Origin: Bacillota bacterium
GTDB taxonomy: Bacteria > Bacillota > UBA4882 > UBA8346
DNA: 35,130 nucleotides
Assembly (NCBI GenBank): GCA_023436305.1
Contig: JAEZJQ010000052.1
Location: 1 to 35,130 of the forward strand
Reading direction: 5' to 3'
Every line of letters begins with the position of its first letter. The first letter of the stretch is position 1. The notes under the pieces are model-generated. The model searched no databases. It saw only the letters and a list, made by a program, of their open reading frames with translations, and had not been told where the DNA came from. Positions 1 through 7,854 of this stretch are shown here, piece after piece. Both the position numbers and the translations under genes were made by a program.

Positions 1-191
1 CCAATAATCGGGGAAATAAATATCCAACCCATTCCCAAAAAAGACTTTTTATAAGACATTAAAAAATCGCGTTTAAAAAGCTGAAAAATCAACTCTCTTG
101 AAGCGATAATATTGTGGAACATTAAAACCCAGACTTTAAAAAAGCCGATTTTCCGGCGAGAATTCGGTTCATAAACTATGGTTTTCTCCAA
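1..191 (-). CDS. ABC-2 type polysaccharide exporter permease, N-terminal part (Wzm/TagG-like), cut by the window edge
   Basis: The first 63 codons are visible; the rest lies beyond the left edge. The frame opens at a TTG at 191 with AAAGGAG about 10 bases upstream (201-210). The peptide begins MEKTIVYEPNS and reads RELIFQLFKRDFLMSYKKSF then LGMGWIFISPII. In Wzm/TagG/RfbA-type permeases a basic R-D-x-x-x-x-Y-K-x-S-x-L-G-x-x-W segment just before the first membrane helix is characteristic, and that pattern is clear here. By family it would form the membrane channel that, with a Wzt-type ATPase, exports undecaprenyl-linked polysaccharide. It starts 42 bases after the epimerase stop, so it is probably the next gene of the same operon. 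An ATPase gene is expected just outside the window. The family call rests on the N-terminus alone. Confidence 0.75.
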   Translation of the reverse strand, partial: MEKTIVYEPNSRRKIGFFKVWVLMFHNIIASRELIFQLFKRDFLMSYKKSFLGMGWIFISPII

Positions 192-233
192 CGAAATAAG
201 AACTCCTTTCAAACTGTTGCATTTTACAGCTCA

Positions 234-1259
234 TTACCTACAGCCAAAATATTCCTGATACCAATCTACGAACCGTGTCATGCCTTGCTCAATGGATGTT
301 TGCGGTTTGAATCCGGTTTCCGCGACCAGATCGTCAATATCGGCATAAGTCTCAATTACATCCCCGGGCTGGGGCGGTAAAAAGTTCAAGATGGCCTTCT
401 TTCCCAAACAATCTTCCAGTACCCGGATAAAATAAAATAACTCAACGGGTTTGTTATTGCCGATATTATAGATCCGGTAAGGCGCCGAACTTGAGGCACA
501 ATCCGGATTAACGCCGGACCAATCCGGATTTTCCTTTGGAATCCGGTTTAGAACCTTAATGATACCAGTGACAATATCGTCGATATAAGTAAAATCGCGC
601 CGGTTTTTTCCGAAATTAAAGACATCAATGGACTCTCCAGCCAAAATATTTTTGGTAAATTTAAAATATGCCATATCAGGACGGCCCCATGGACCATAGA
701 CGGTAAAAAAACGAAGTCCCGTGGTTGGAAGCTGGTATAAATGGCTATAGGTATGTGCCATCAGCTCATTTGCTTTTTTAGTGGCGGCATATAAACTTAC
801 CGGGTGATCAACCTTATCATGCACGGAAAATGGTATTTTGGTATTGGCGCCATAGACCGAGCTGCTCGAAGCGTAAACCAAATGTTCCACTTGGGCATTC
901 CGGCAGCCCTCCAGGATATTTAAAAAACCGGTTAAATTGGATTCACCATAAACATAAGGATTTTCCAAACTGTAACGGACTCCGGCCTGCGCCGCCAGAT
1001 TAACGACCCACTGTGGCCGGTAGGTTGAAAACACCCGCTTAATTTCCGGCTGATCCGCCAAATTAACTTTTTCAAAAATAAACTGCGGTTCTTTCTCCAA
1101 AATGGCTAAACGTGCCTTTTTAAGGTTAATATCATAATAATTGTTTAAATTATCAAGCCCAATCACTTCATACCCATGCTTTAACAAGCTCATGGTCAAG
1201 TGAAAGCCAATAAATCCGGCAGCGCCGGTTACCAGAATTCTTTTTTTAGGATCGCTCAT
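234..1259 (-). CDS. NAD-dependent epimerase, probable UDP-glucuronate 4-epimerase
   Basis: A 341-residue extended short-chain dehydrogenase/reductase. The NAD-binding motif TGAAGFIG is at residues 11-18, SSSSVYG at 131-137 and the catalytic Y157-x3-K161 (YAATK) follows. The length and the LDNLNNYYD segment after the Rossmann motif resemble CapI/GAE-type enzymes, which convert UDP-glucuronate to UDP-galacturonate in the cytoplasm. The start overlaps the stop of the UDP-glucose dehydrogenase gene by ATGA. The two would act in sequence: UDP-glucose to UDP-glucuronate to UDP-galacturonate, feeding the glycosyltransferases upstream. The fold and family are clear. The exact sugar is inferred from the neighbour; a UDP-glucose 4-epimerase is the main alternative. 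Confidence 0.88.
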   Translation of the reverse strand: MSDPKKRILVTGAAGFIGFHLTMSLLKHGYEVIGLDNLNNYYDINLKKARLAILEKEPQFIFEKVNLADQPEIKRVFSTYRPQWVVNLAAQAGVRYSLENPYVYGESNLTGFLNILEGCRNAQVEHLVYASSSSVYGANTKIPFSVHDKVDHPVSLYAATKKANELMAHTYSHLYQLPTTGLRFFTVYGPWGRPDMAYFKFTKNILAGESIDVFNFGKNRRDFTYIDDIVTGIIKVLNRIPKENPDWSGVNPDCASSSAPYRIYNIGNNKPVELFYFIRVLEDCLGKKAILNFLPPQPGDVIETYADIDDLVAETGFKPQTSIEQGMTRFVDWYQEYFGCR

Positions 1260-2572
1260 ACACCGACTCCAAAGTAAGTCATACCTTCCCGCTCAACTTC
1301 CGCACGGTTATAAATATTTCGTAAGTCAAAGAAATAAGGCTCAGCCAATAAACTTTTGATTTGCTCCAGATTTAACTTTCGGAATTGGTGCCACTCCGTA
1401 ATGATAACTATGGCGTTGGAACCTTTGGCTACTTCATATTCGTTATCGCAATAAATGACGGCTTGATTATTGCCCAAATATTTCCTGGCATCCGTCATTC
1501 CTTCCGGATCAAAGGTTTTAACCAGCGCTCCTCTTTTAGTTAATTCACTGATAATCGTTAAAGAGGGCGCATCACGCATATCATTGGTATTGGGTTTAAA
1601 GGTTAATCCTAACATGCCGATGGTTTTTCCCGTCAAGTTTCCCAGGGCATTTTCAATTTTGGTGACCATCCGTAGTTTCTGTTTTAAATTCGCCTGAATA
1701 ACCGCTTCAATAATGGTGAGAGGTGAATTATATTGTTTGGCAATCGTATTTAAAGCTAGAGTATCTTTAGGAAAACAACTCCCCCCAAATCCTGGACCCG
1801 GATGCAAAAATTTGGATCCAATCCGGCCGTCCATACCAATTGCTTTCGCGACATGCTGTACATTTGCTCCGGTGTTTTCACACAAATTGGCGATTTCATT
1901 GATGAAGGTAATTTTGGTCGCTAAGAAAGCATTGGCGGCATATTTAATCATTTCGGCCGTTTCAATATTGGTGATAATAAACGGTGTTTCATTAAGAAAT
2001 AATACCCGGTAAACCTCTTTCATAATATCAATAGCCTTTTGGTTTTCAGCACCGATGACGACTCGGTCGGGATGCGTAAAATCGTGGGCAGCGCTCCCTT
2101 GGCGTAAAAATTCCGGATTGGATACCATGTCAAACGAAACCGTCATTTTTCGTTTTTGTAACTCCGCCTCAATAATACTTTGGATTTGACGGTTAGTTCC
2201 TAAAGGAACGGTAGATTTAACTACGACTACTTTATATTCATTTAAATATTGTCCAATATTTTTGGCAACTTCAAAAACTGCCCCCAAATCGGCCGTTCCA
2301 TCTTCTTTTGAGGGAGTACCCACCGCAATCATAATGACCTGACTGTTTTCAACGGCAAATTGAATATCGGTGGTAAATTCCAAACGTTTATACCGGGTAT
2401 TCCGTTCGATAAAATCCTTCAAACCGGGTTCATATATAGGAATTTCACCGTTTTTAAGCAATTCGATCTTTGCCTTGTCGATATCAACGCAAATCACGGA
2501 TAACCCGAAATCCGAAAGGCAACTTCCACTGACTAGACCAACATAACCTGTTCCGATGACTGATATTTTCAT
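1256..2572 (-). CDS. UDP-glucose 6-dehydrogenase
   Basis: 438 residues, a normal length for UgD/TuaD-type enzymes, which oxidise UDP-glucose to UDP-glucuronate with two NAD+. Visible signatures are the N-terminal Rossmann motif GTGYVGL (7-13), the EPGL segment near 48-51, VGTPS (84-88), the NPEFLRQGSA motif near 152-161, and the catalytic cysteine C266 in GFGGSCFPKD. The C-terminal domain keeps GLTFKPNTNDMRDAPS. The start has GGAAGGA seven bases upstream. A 167-base gap separates it from the preceding glycosyltransferase; I see no convincing terminator or strong promoter there. Its ATGA overlap with the epimerase indicates co-translation. It is likely the committed step for the acidic sugar of the polymer. 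Confidence 0.95.
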   Translation of the reverse strand: MKISVIGTGYVGLVSGSCLSDFGLSVICVDIDKAKIELLKNGEIPIYEPGLKDFIERNTRYKRLEFTTDIQFAVENSQVIMIAVGTPSKEDGTADLGAVFEVAKNIGQYLNEYKVVVVKSTVPLGTNRQIQSIIEAELQKRKMTVSFDMVSNPEFLRQGSAAHDFTHPDRVVIGAENQKAIDIMKEVYRVLFLNETPFIITNIETAEMIKYAANAFLATKITFINEIANLCENTGANVQHVAKAIGMDGRIGSKFLHPGPGFGGSCFPKDTLALNTIAKQYNSPLTIIEAVIQANLKQKLRMVTKIENALGNLTGKTIGMLGLTFKPNTNDMRDAPSLTIISELTKRGALVKTFDPEGMTDARKYLGNNQAVIYCDNEYEVAKGSNAIVIITEWHQFRKLNLEQIKSLLAEPYFFDLRNIYNRAEVEREGMTYFGVGV

Positions 2573-2739
2573 TTATTAATCCTTCCAAAAATGCTTTAAA
2601 AAGAACTCCATCTCATAATTGCTCCATCATAAGTACATAAAGTAATGATAATTTATTCACCAATAACATAATTTGCTTTTTGTAATATTTGCGATATTCT
2701 TCTTAAAAATCCTTCTTCAACCCCATCCTAAATTCCGCT

Positions 2740-3873
2740 TCAGTACCACTTTTTCCTAAAAAGTTCCCGTTCACTCTCCACATATTCTTTAAATTCCCGT
2801 CTGAACCGACTGGGTGAAAACCGCAAGGCGTTCTCCCGGCAGGCTTGGGGGCTAATATTTCCTTCAGCCGTCTCAAAATACCCCACTGCTTTTTTAATCG
2901 CCTCTACCGTTTGTTCCGGGAAAAATACTCCTGTCGGCATGTCACTATCCAGTCCCTGAATCGACTCTAGTACTCCGCCCTTTCCATAAGCGATTACCGG
3001 AGTCCCACAAGCTTGGGCTTCAACAGGAGTAATCCCAAAATCCTCCTCCGCCGCAAAAATGAATGCCCGGGCTTTTTGCATATATTCTCTCATCAATGAA
3101 GCAGGCTGATATCCTAACATCTGAACATTGGAACCGGCCTTCATCTTAACCTTATTAAAATCAGGGCCATCCCCAATAACAATTAATTTTTTATCCGGCA
3201 TTTGTGAAAAAGCTTCAACCACCAAATCCATCTTTTTATAGGGTACTAATCGGGAGGCAGTGAAATAAAAGTCTTCTTTTATCTTCCCGGGAGAAAAAGT
3301 ATCCACGTCAACCGGCGGATAAATGACCGTGGATTCCCGGCGATAGACTTTCCAGATACGTCTGGCAATAAATTTGGAATTCGCAATAAATGCATCCACT
3401 CCATTCGCGGTTCGATAATCCCAAAGTCTTATGTCATGGAGCATTCTTTTCGCCAGCCAACCTTTTAATCCTTTATTTAAACCGGATTCTTTTAAATACT
3501 GATGTTGTAAATCCCACGCGTAACGAATCGGAGTATGAACATACGATATATGCAACTGATCCGGCCCGGTTAATACGCCTTTTGCAACCGCGTGGGAACT
3601 GGAAAGAACCAAATCGTACCCCGAAAGATCGAATTGTTCAATAGCCATTGGCATTAACGATAGGTATTGACGGTATTTATTTTTCGCCATGGGTATATGT
3701 TGAATAAACGAAGTGGTGACCTTTTTATTTTGGATAAAACCACGCTGATCCTGCGGCAGGAAATCGATGATACTGAATAAATCCGCTTCGGGATAAACTT
3801 GCAGCATCTGTTCGATAACCCGTTCCGAACCGGCATAGTTAACCAGCCATTCATGAATAATAGCGGTTTTCAT
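2740..3873 (-). CDS. Glycosyltransferase family 4
   Basis: A 377-residue GT-B fold retaining glycosyltransferase. It starts MKTAIIHEWLVNYAGSER, with the glycine/serine acceptor-loop region typical of GT4. It has HTPIRYAWD near 113-121, which recurs in mannosyltransferase-like members, and the C-terminal GT4 signature with the E-x7-E pair around AAEEDFGITPVEAQACGTPVIA. It would act on the cytoplasmic face, adding a sugar to a lipid-linked oligosaccharide. The start codon overlaps the stop of the previous glycosyltransferase (ATGA). Donor and acceptor cannot be read from sequence. The family assignment is firm. Confidence 0.9.
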   Translation of the reverse strand: MKTAIIHEWLVNYAGSERVIEQMLQVYPEADLFSIIDFLPQDQRGFIQNKKVTTSFIQHIPMAKNKYRQYLSLMPMAIEQFDLSGYDLVLSSSHAVAKGVLTGPDQLHISYVHTPIRYAWDLQHQYLKESGLNKGLKGWLAKRMLHDIRLWDYRTANGVDAFIANSKFIARRIWKVYRRESTVIYPPVDVDTFSPGKIKEDFYFTASRLVPYKKMDLVVEAFSQMPDKKLIVIGDGPDFNKVKMKAGSNVQMLGYQPASLMREYMQKARAFIFAAEEDFGITPVEAQACGTPVIAYGKGGVLESIQGLDSDMPTGVFFPEQTVEAIKKAVGYFETAEGNISPQACRENALRFSPSRFRREFKEYVESERELFRKKWY

Positions 3874-4997
3874 TCCGTAATCGCGCCTCCACGGATCAAA
3901 TTAATATATTCTATTTCGATTTTAGAAGCCATTTGTTTCAGACTAAACCGCTTAATAACATTATCTTTAGCTGTAACGGAAAACTTTTGCCAAAGTTCAA
4001 AATCATCCGCTAATTGAAGCAAATACATTGCCGCATCTTCAGGATTTGCTAGATTATATAAAAAACCGTTCTTGCCATGTACAACCAGATCATTATTCCC
4101 TACCACATCTGTTGCTATAATAGGCAATCCGAAAGACATTGCCTCAATGACACTTAGAGGTAGACCTTCCCAACGCGAAGTCGATAAATAACAAAACGAT
4201 GACTTCAAGTAATCTTGGGGATTATCTACTGCACCTTGAAAAATCAAATCAGCGCCAATGTTCAGTTTGTTAACTTCCGCCTGAAGCCTTGCCTGATTTT
4301 CACCCGAGCCGAGAATCACAAACTGAAATCTATCAAGTCTTTGATGGGCTTCTATCTGTTGGATAATCGGAATTAGCAATTCAGTATTTTTTTGATAATT
4401 AAAACGGCTCATCGTTAAAACGATAAGTTTTTCTTTGGCAAAAAGCGCTTTACCGTCAATAATTTGAAGTGGGATATCAACCCCATTTTCTATTACCACT
4501 AACTTTTGAGGATTACATAACCGCAACTTCCTTATCATAGCATATTCACCATGAGATACCGCGACCAACCGTGAAGTAAACCATGACAAAAAACGCTCTA
4601 AATTAATATAAATCAAACGAAAAAGCCTGGAATACTGATTAATATGAATTCCATGAAATGTATGGACACAAGGCCGGTTTAAAAACAACGATAATAATCT
4701 GCCATATATTCCGGCGCCTTTACCATGAGAATGAACAATTGAAATGTCATGGGCAATAATAAATCGTATTAAATGAAATAAACCCGGCAAAGAAAATTTA
4801 CGATGGGGAATTTCGATCATTCGATCCTGTCCAATTAATGAAACAAATCGCTCCCAATAGGGAGTTTCGTTCGGACAAGTCACATATACTTGAAAATGGT
4901 TGGATAAAACAGAACATAAACGAAACATATGTTCTGGCCCTCCGCCATAATCTGCCCGGACTGATAACATCAATATTGGAATTATACTTTGTTTCAT
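3870..4997 (-). CDS. Glycosyltransferase family 4
   Basis: A GT4-like GT-B glycosyltransferase of about 375 residues. Near the N-terminus is the acceptor loop DYGGGPEHMF, then HSHGKGAGIYGRLL, HTFHGIH and VAVSHGEYAMI, all usual landmarks of GT4 N-domains. The C-domain keeps IENGVDIP, MSRFNYQKNTELLI and TSRWEGLPLSVIEAMSFGLPIIATDVVG with the E-x7-E pair. I prefer the ATG at 4997. A TTG at 5018, overlapping the stop of the GT2 gene, would add seven residues and has only a weak AAGAG before it. Neither start has a strong ribosome binding site, so translation probably depends on coupling. This gene and its GT2 neighbour look more A/T-rich than the flagellar genes, as is common for exchanged surface-polysaccharide genes. 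Substrate unknown. Confidence 0.88.
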   Translation of the reverse strand: MKQSIIPILMLSVRADYGGGPEHMFRLCSVLSNHFQVYVTCPNETPYWERFVSLIGQDRMIEIPHRKFSLPGLFHLIRFIIAHDISIVHSHGKGAGIYGRLLSLFLNRPCVHTFHGIHINQYSRLFRLIYINLERFLSWFTSRLVAVSHGEYAMIRKLRLCNPQKLVVIENGVDIPLQIIDGKALFAKEKLIVLTMSRFNYQKNTELLIPIIQQIEAHQRLDRFQFVILGSGENQARLQAEVNKLNIGADLIFQGAVDNPQDYLKSSFCYLSTSRWEGLPLSVIEAMSFGLPIIATDVVGNNDLVVHGKNGFLYNLANPEDAAMYLLQLADDFELWQKFSVTAKDNVIKRFSLKQMASKIEIEYINLIRGGAITE

Positions 4998-5010
4998 TAT
5001 CGCGTCTTTT

Positions 5011-6060
5011 TTATACAAGATTACTCTTTTCTTTCAGCATCCCGGACTTGCCACATAAAAAATCCCAATGTGCCCGTAAAATATAGACCAAATTTTTAGC
5101 TTGTCCCCGAAGAAGCCGATTAAGAACTTTAACCATTAGTGAAACCAAAAAAGCAGATACAATACTTTTCTTATAAAATCTTTGGATTACGATTAAAATA
5201 TTTCGAGTAGAGTAATACTCCGCCAAAGGACTCCGGTAACCGGCTGTACTTCCCTCTTTATGCCAAATAAGACTATTGGGACAATAACCCAGTTTAAATC
5301 CGTTTTGGCGAATCCGGATGCACCAATCAATATCTTCGGCATACATAAAGTAGTCTTCATTGATTAAGCCGACTGTTTGAAGTACCTTACGGCTCACCAA
5401 AGTACTCGCACCTGTAATATAATCCACCCTATATTTTCGCTCCTCATGTCCACAATCCTTTTTACCCCAATCAATTTGCTTAACATAACCCAAATATTCG
5501 ATAAATTCTCCACCCGCTTTTGTTTGAATAATATCCGGTTCATTATAATAAAGCACTTTTGATCCAATTGCGCCGATTTTGGGGTCTTGTTTCATAGACT
5601 CAACCATATTCCGTAATGATTCCTTTTCAACTACTGTATCATTGTTTAAAATCCAAATATAGTCATAATCATTTCGGGCTAACACATAACGTAACCCAAT
5701 ATTATTTCCCCCGGCAAACCCATAATTTCCCCGGTTTTTAATAATAATCATTTGGGCATCCTGATTTTTCAGGTTTTCAATACCGGTTACTTCCAATTCT
5801 TCATATATGGTATATGTAACCGGCTTTTTAAGCGGAGGTAGTAAAATCTGTTTTAACCGGCTTTCCTCCGGTATATCTAACTTCAAACTGTCTTCAGCCC
5901 ACTGTTTGATATATTGGATTGAATTATCCCCGGAATTGTTATCACAAACAATCACCTGAAAAGAATCATAATTACTCTTAAAAACACTCTCCAGACATTC
6001 AATGGTATCACGCCAGCCGTTCCAATTTAAAATTAGAATATATACTTTAGCGGATTTCAT
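5011..6060 (-). CDS. Glycosyltransferase family 2 (rhamnosyltransferase-like)
   Basis: About 349 residues from the ATG at 6060, which has AAAGG seven bases upstream; a longer version from a TTG at 6093 lacks a ribosome binding site. The GT-A domain opens VYILILNWNGWRDTIECLES, continues with VIVCDNNSGDNS, the NRGNYGFAGGNNIGLR loop, and the metal-binding region ILNNDTVV. YFMYAEDIDWCIRIRQNG, with the ED pair, is the expected catalytic-base region and is followed by WHKEGST. This layout is typical of GT2 enzymes near rfbN/wbbL-type rhamnosyltransferases. A short hydrophobic stretch near the C-terminus suggests membrane association. It lies in the polysaccharide cluster and nearly abuts the downstream GT4. 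Donor sugar not determined. Confidence 0.88.
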   Translation of the reverse strand: MKSAKVYILILNWNGWRDTIECLESVFKSNYDSFQVIVCDNNSGDNSIQYIKQWAEDSLKLDIPEESRLKQILLPPLKKPVTYTIYEELEVTGIENLKNQDAQMIIIKNRGNYGFAGGNNIGLRYVLARNDYDYIWILNNDTVVEKESLRNMVESMKQDPKIGAIGSKVLYYNEPDIIQTKAGGEFIEYLGYVKQIDWGKKDCGHEERKYRVDYITGASTLVSRKVLQTVGLINEDYFMYAEDIDWCIRIRQNGFKLGYCPNSLIWHKEGSTAGYRSPLAEYYSTRNILIVIQRFYKKSIVSAFLVSLMVKVLNRLLRGQAKNLVYILRAHWDFLCGKSGMLKEKSNLV

Positions 6061-6239
6061 TGGATAACCTTTCACCTTGCTGTTGACAGACAAATGAAAT
6101 CGCCTATAAAAAGGCGCATAAATCGGTTAAATTTATTATTTTTATAATAAATAATAAAAGTGAAGCGGGCGTGGTTTCTTTATACTGAATATGACAAAAG
6201 ATAGATCTAAATTCCATTTTTCATTAGAACGCGGGATTT

Positions 6240-7634
6240 TTAATACGCATTCTTATTAACCAACCCCTTAAAAGCCGTCATAAATAGAATCTTAATATCC
6301 AGCATCAAACTCCAGTTTTCTATGTAATAAAGATCGCACTTAATCCGCTCCTCAATAGAGGTATCCCCGCGCCAGCCATTCACCTGTGCCCATCCCGTAA
6401 TTCCGGGTTTGACCTGATGCTTCACCATATAATTGGGAATCGCTTCCTTAAATTGATTCACAAAATGAGGGCGTTCCGGCCGGGGGCCGATAATGCTCAT
6501 ATCACCCATAAGTACGTTAAAAAACTGCGGGAGCTCATCCAGACTGGTTTTCCGTATCAATTCACCAATGGCTGTCCGCCGCCGATCATTTGCCGTAGTC
6601 CAGGTAGTGGCGGCAACTTCGTCGTTAGAAACGCGCATGGAACGAAATTTAAACATATGAAAAGGCTTCCGGTTCAACCCAATCCGTTTTTGTTTAAAAA
6701 GAATGGGACCGGGTGAGGAAAGCTTGACCCCCATGGCAACAAGCACCATCAGTGGTGAAGACATAATGATTAAGATAAGCGATATTATAATATCAAAACA
6801 TCTTTTGATCAACCGGTTTAAAGTGGTATCCAGTGGAATATCCCGGATATAAATCAACGGCATTTCATCAATCTCGGTAACTTTGGGTTTGGCCGGGATA
6901 TAACGGTAATAGTCGGGTATAATCGATACTTTAATCCCATATTTTTCACAAATTTCAATAATGAATCCCAGTTTTTCATAAGCAGCTAAGGGAAGAGCGA
7001 TTACCACTTCATCGATATGGTTTTTGCTTATGTAATCCTCCAACATCTCTATTTTGGCAATTACACTGGTTTTTCCAATCTTAACCCCTTGTTTGTTAAC
7101 ATCATCATCCAAAAAACCCATTACACAATAACCAAACTCACGATGCCGTTCGATTCTTTTTAAGAAGCGCACCCCTAAATCCCCGGCGCCAATGATTAAC
7201 ATATAGCGGAGATTAAAACCTTTAGCCCGGAGATATTTTAAAGCAAAACGCGATATATAACGTTCAAGAATACCCAATATGGTATTGAAAATTGCAAATT
7301 GAATAATAATCAACCGGGATACAAATGTTAACTTTAATACAAAAAATAAGCAAAAAAGCACTATACATCCAACAATATTGGCCTCAATCAGTTTAACAAA
7401 TTCATCCCCAAAACTTTGGCCCCGTTTCGATGAATATAAATCAAAAGCAAAATAAAGCAATAAATAGATAGGAATAATTCCAGCCAAAACCATCAAATAA
7501 TCCGGTAAAAACGCTATAAAATGAGTATCTACCGTCTTTTTATACCACCATGAAATCAATAATGATATTACAATGACAAATGTATCCGCGAAATAAAACA
7601 GTTTACTTCTTATTGGATGTGATATTTTTAGCAT
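6240..7634 (-). CDS. Undecaprenyl-phosphate sugar phosphotransferase (WcaJ/polyprenyl glycosylphosphotransferase family)
   Basis: About 464 residues from the ATG at 7634, with TGGAGGTGG seven bases upstream. There are several N-terminal membrane helices (about residues 10-130), a CoA/NAD-binding-like central domain beginning LIIGAGDLGVRFLKR, one more helix, and the C-terminal bacterial sugar transferase domain. The latter includes KRCFDII, LSSPGPILFKQKRIG, FKFRSMR, TSLDELPQFFNVL, GDMSIIGPRPERPHFV and the PGITGWAQVNGWRG region. By family it transfers a sugar-1-phosphate from a nucleotide sugar to undecaprenyl phosphate at the inner membrane face, the first step of polymer assembly. A candidate promoter lies in the preceding gap. 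The sugar (glucose, galactose or an amino sugar) cannot be decided here. Confidence 0.93.
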   Translation of the reverse strand: MLKISHPIRSKLFYFADTFVIVISLLISWWYKKTVDTHFIAFLPDYLMVLAGIIPIYLLLYFAFDLYSSKRGQSFGDEFVKLIEANIVGCIVLFCLFFVLKLTFVSRLIIIQFAIFNTILGILERYISRFALKYLRAKGFNLRYMLIIGAGDLGVRFLKRIERHREFGYCVMGFLDDDVNKQGVKIGKTSVIAKIEMLEDYISKNHIDEVVIALPLAAYEKLGFIIEICEKYGIKVSIIPDYYRYIPAKPKVTEIDEMPLIYIRDIPLDTTLNRLIKRCFDIIISLILIIMSSPLMVLVAMGVKLSSPGPILFKQKRIGLNRKPFHMFKFRSMRVSNDEVAATTWTTANDRRRTAIGELIRKTSLDELPQFFNVLMGDMSIIGPRPERPHFVNQFKEAIPNYMVKHQVKPGITGWAQVNGWRGDTSIEERIKCDLYYIENWSLMLDIKILFMTAFKGLVNKNAY

Positions 7635-7730
7635 AGTCAAACCACCTCCATAAAAATAACTTCTATTTTATTCACACTGTCAAGAGTCTCTAAGATGATT
7701 TTCGGAATAATCAGGAAGTTTCTCCATATC

Positions 7731-7759
7731 AATTTAGCATACAATCAAATTCTATGCAA
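7731..7759 (-). promoter_or_regulatory. Candidate sigma-A promoter before the undecaprenyl-phosphate sugar phosphotransferase gene
   Basis: On the minus strand TTGCAT (7759-7754) is followed after 17 bases by TAAATT (7736-7731), with TG one base before the -10 (extended -10). The 214-base gap 7641-7854 also holds a perfect TTGACA at 7683-7678, but its only possible -10 would place the transcript start on the ribosome binding site. The first candidate is therefore preferred. Read by eye; A/T-rich DNA gives chance matches. Confidence 0.4.
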
Positions 7760-7854
7760 TTTCTTAACACAATGTTTTAAAATAATTTAACTTTTTTTTA
7801 ATATTAATCTGTATAATTAATGTACCCGGCCTTTTGAATGCTGCCAGGACATAT

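Noticed and set aside
6130..6170. Ten-pair A/T-only hairpin between the sugar phosphotransferase and GT2 genes
   Set aside because: Perfect pairing but no G-C pairs and no clean T-tract; in such A/T-rich DNA it could arise by chance, so I did not call a terminator.
7678..7683. Perfect TTGACA before the sugar phosphotransferase gene
   Set aside because: The only possible -10 (TTATTT) is next to the ribosome binding site, leaving no room for a normal leader.
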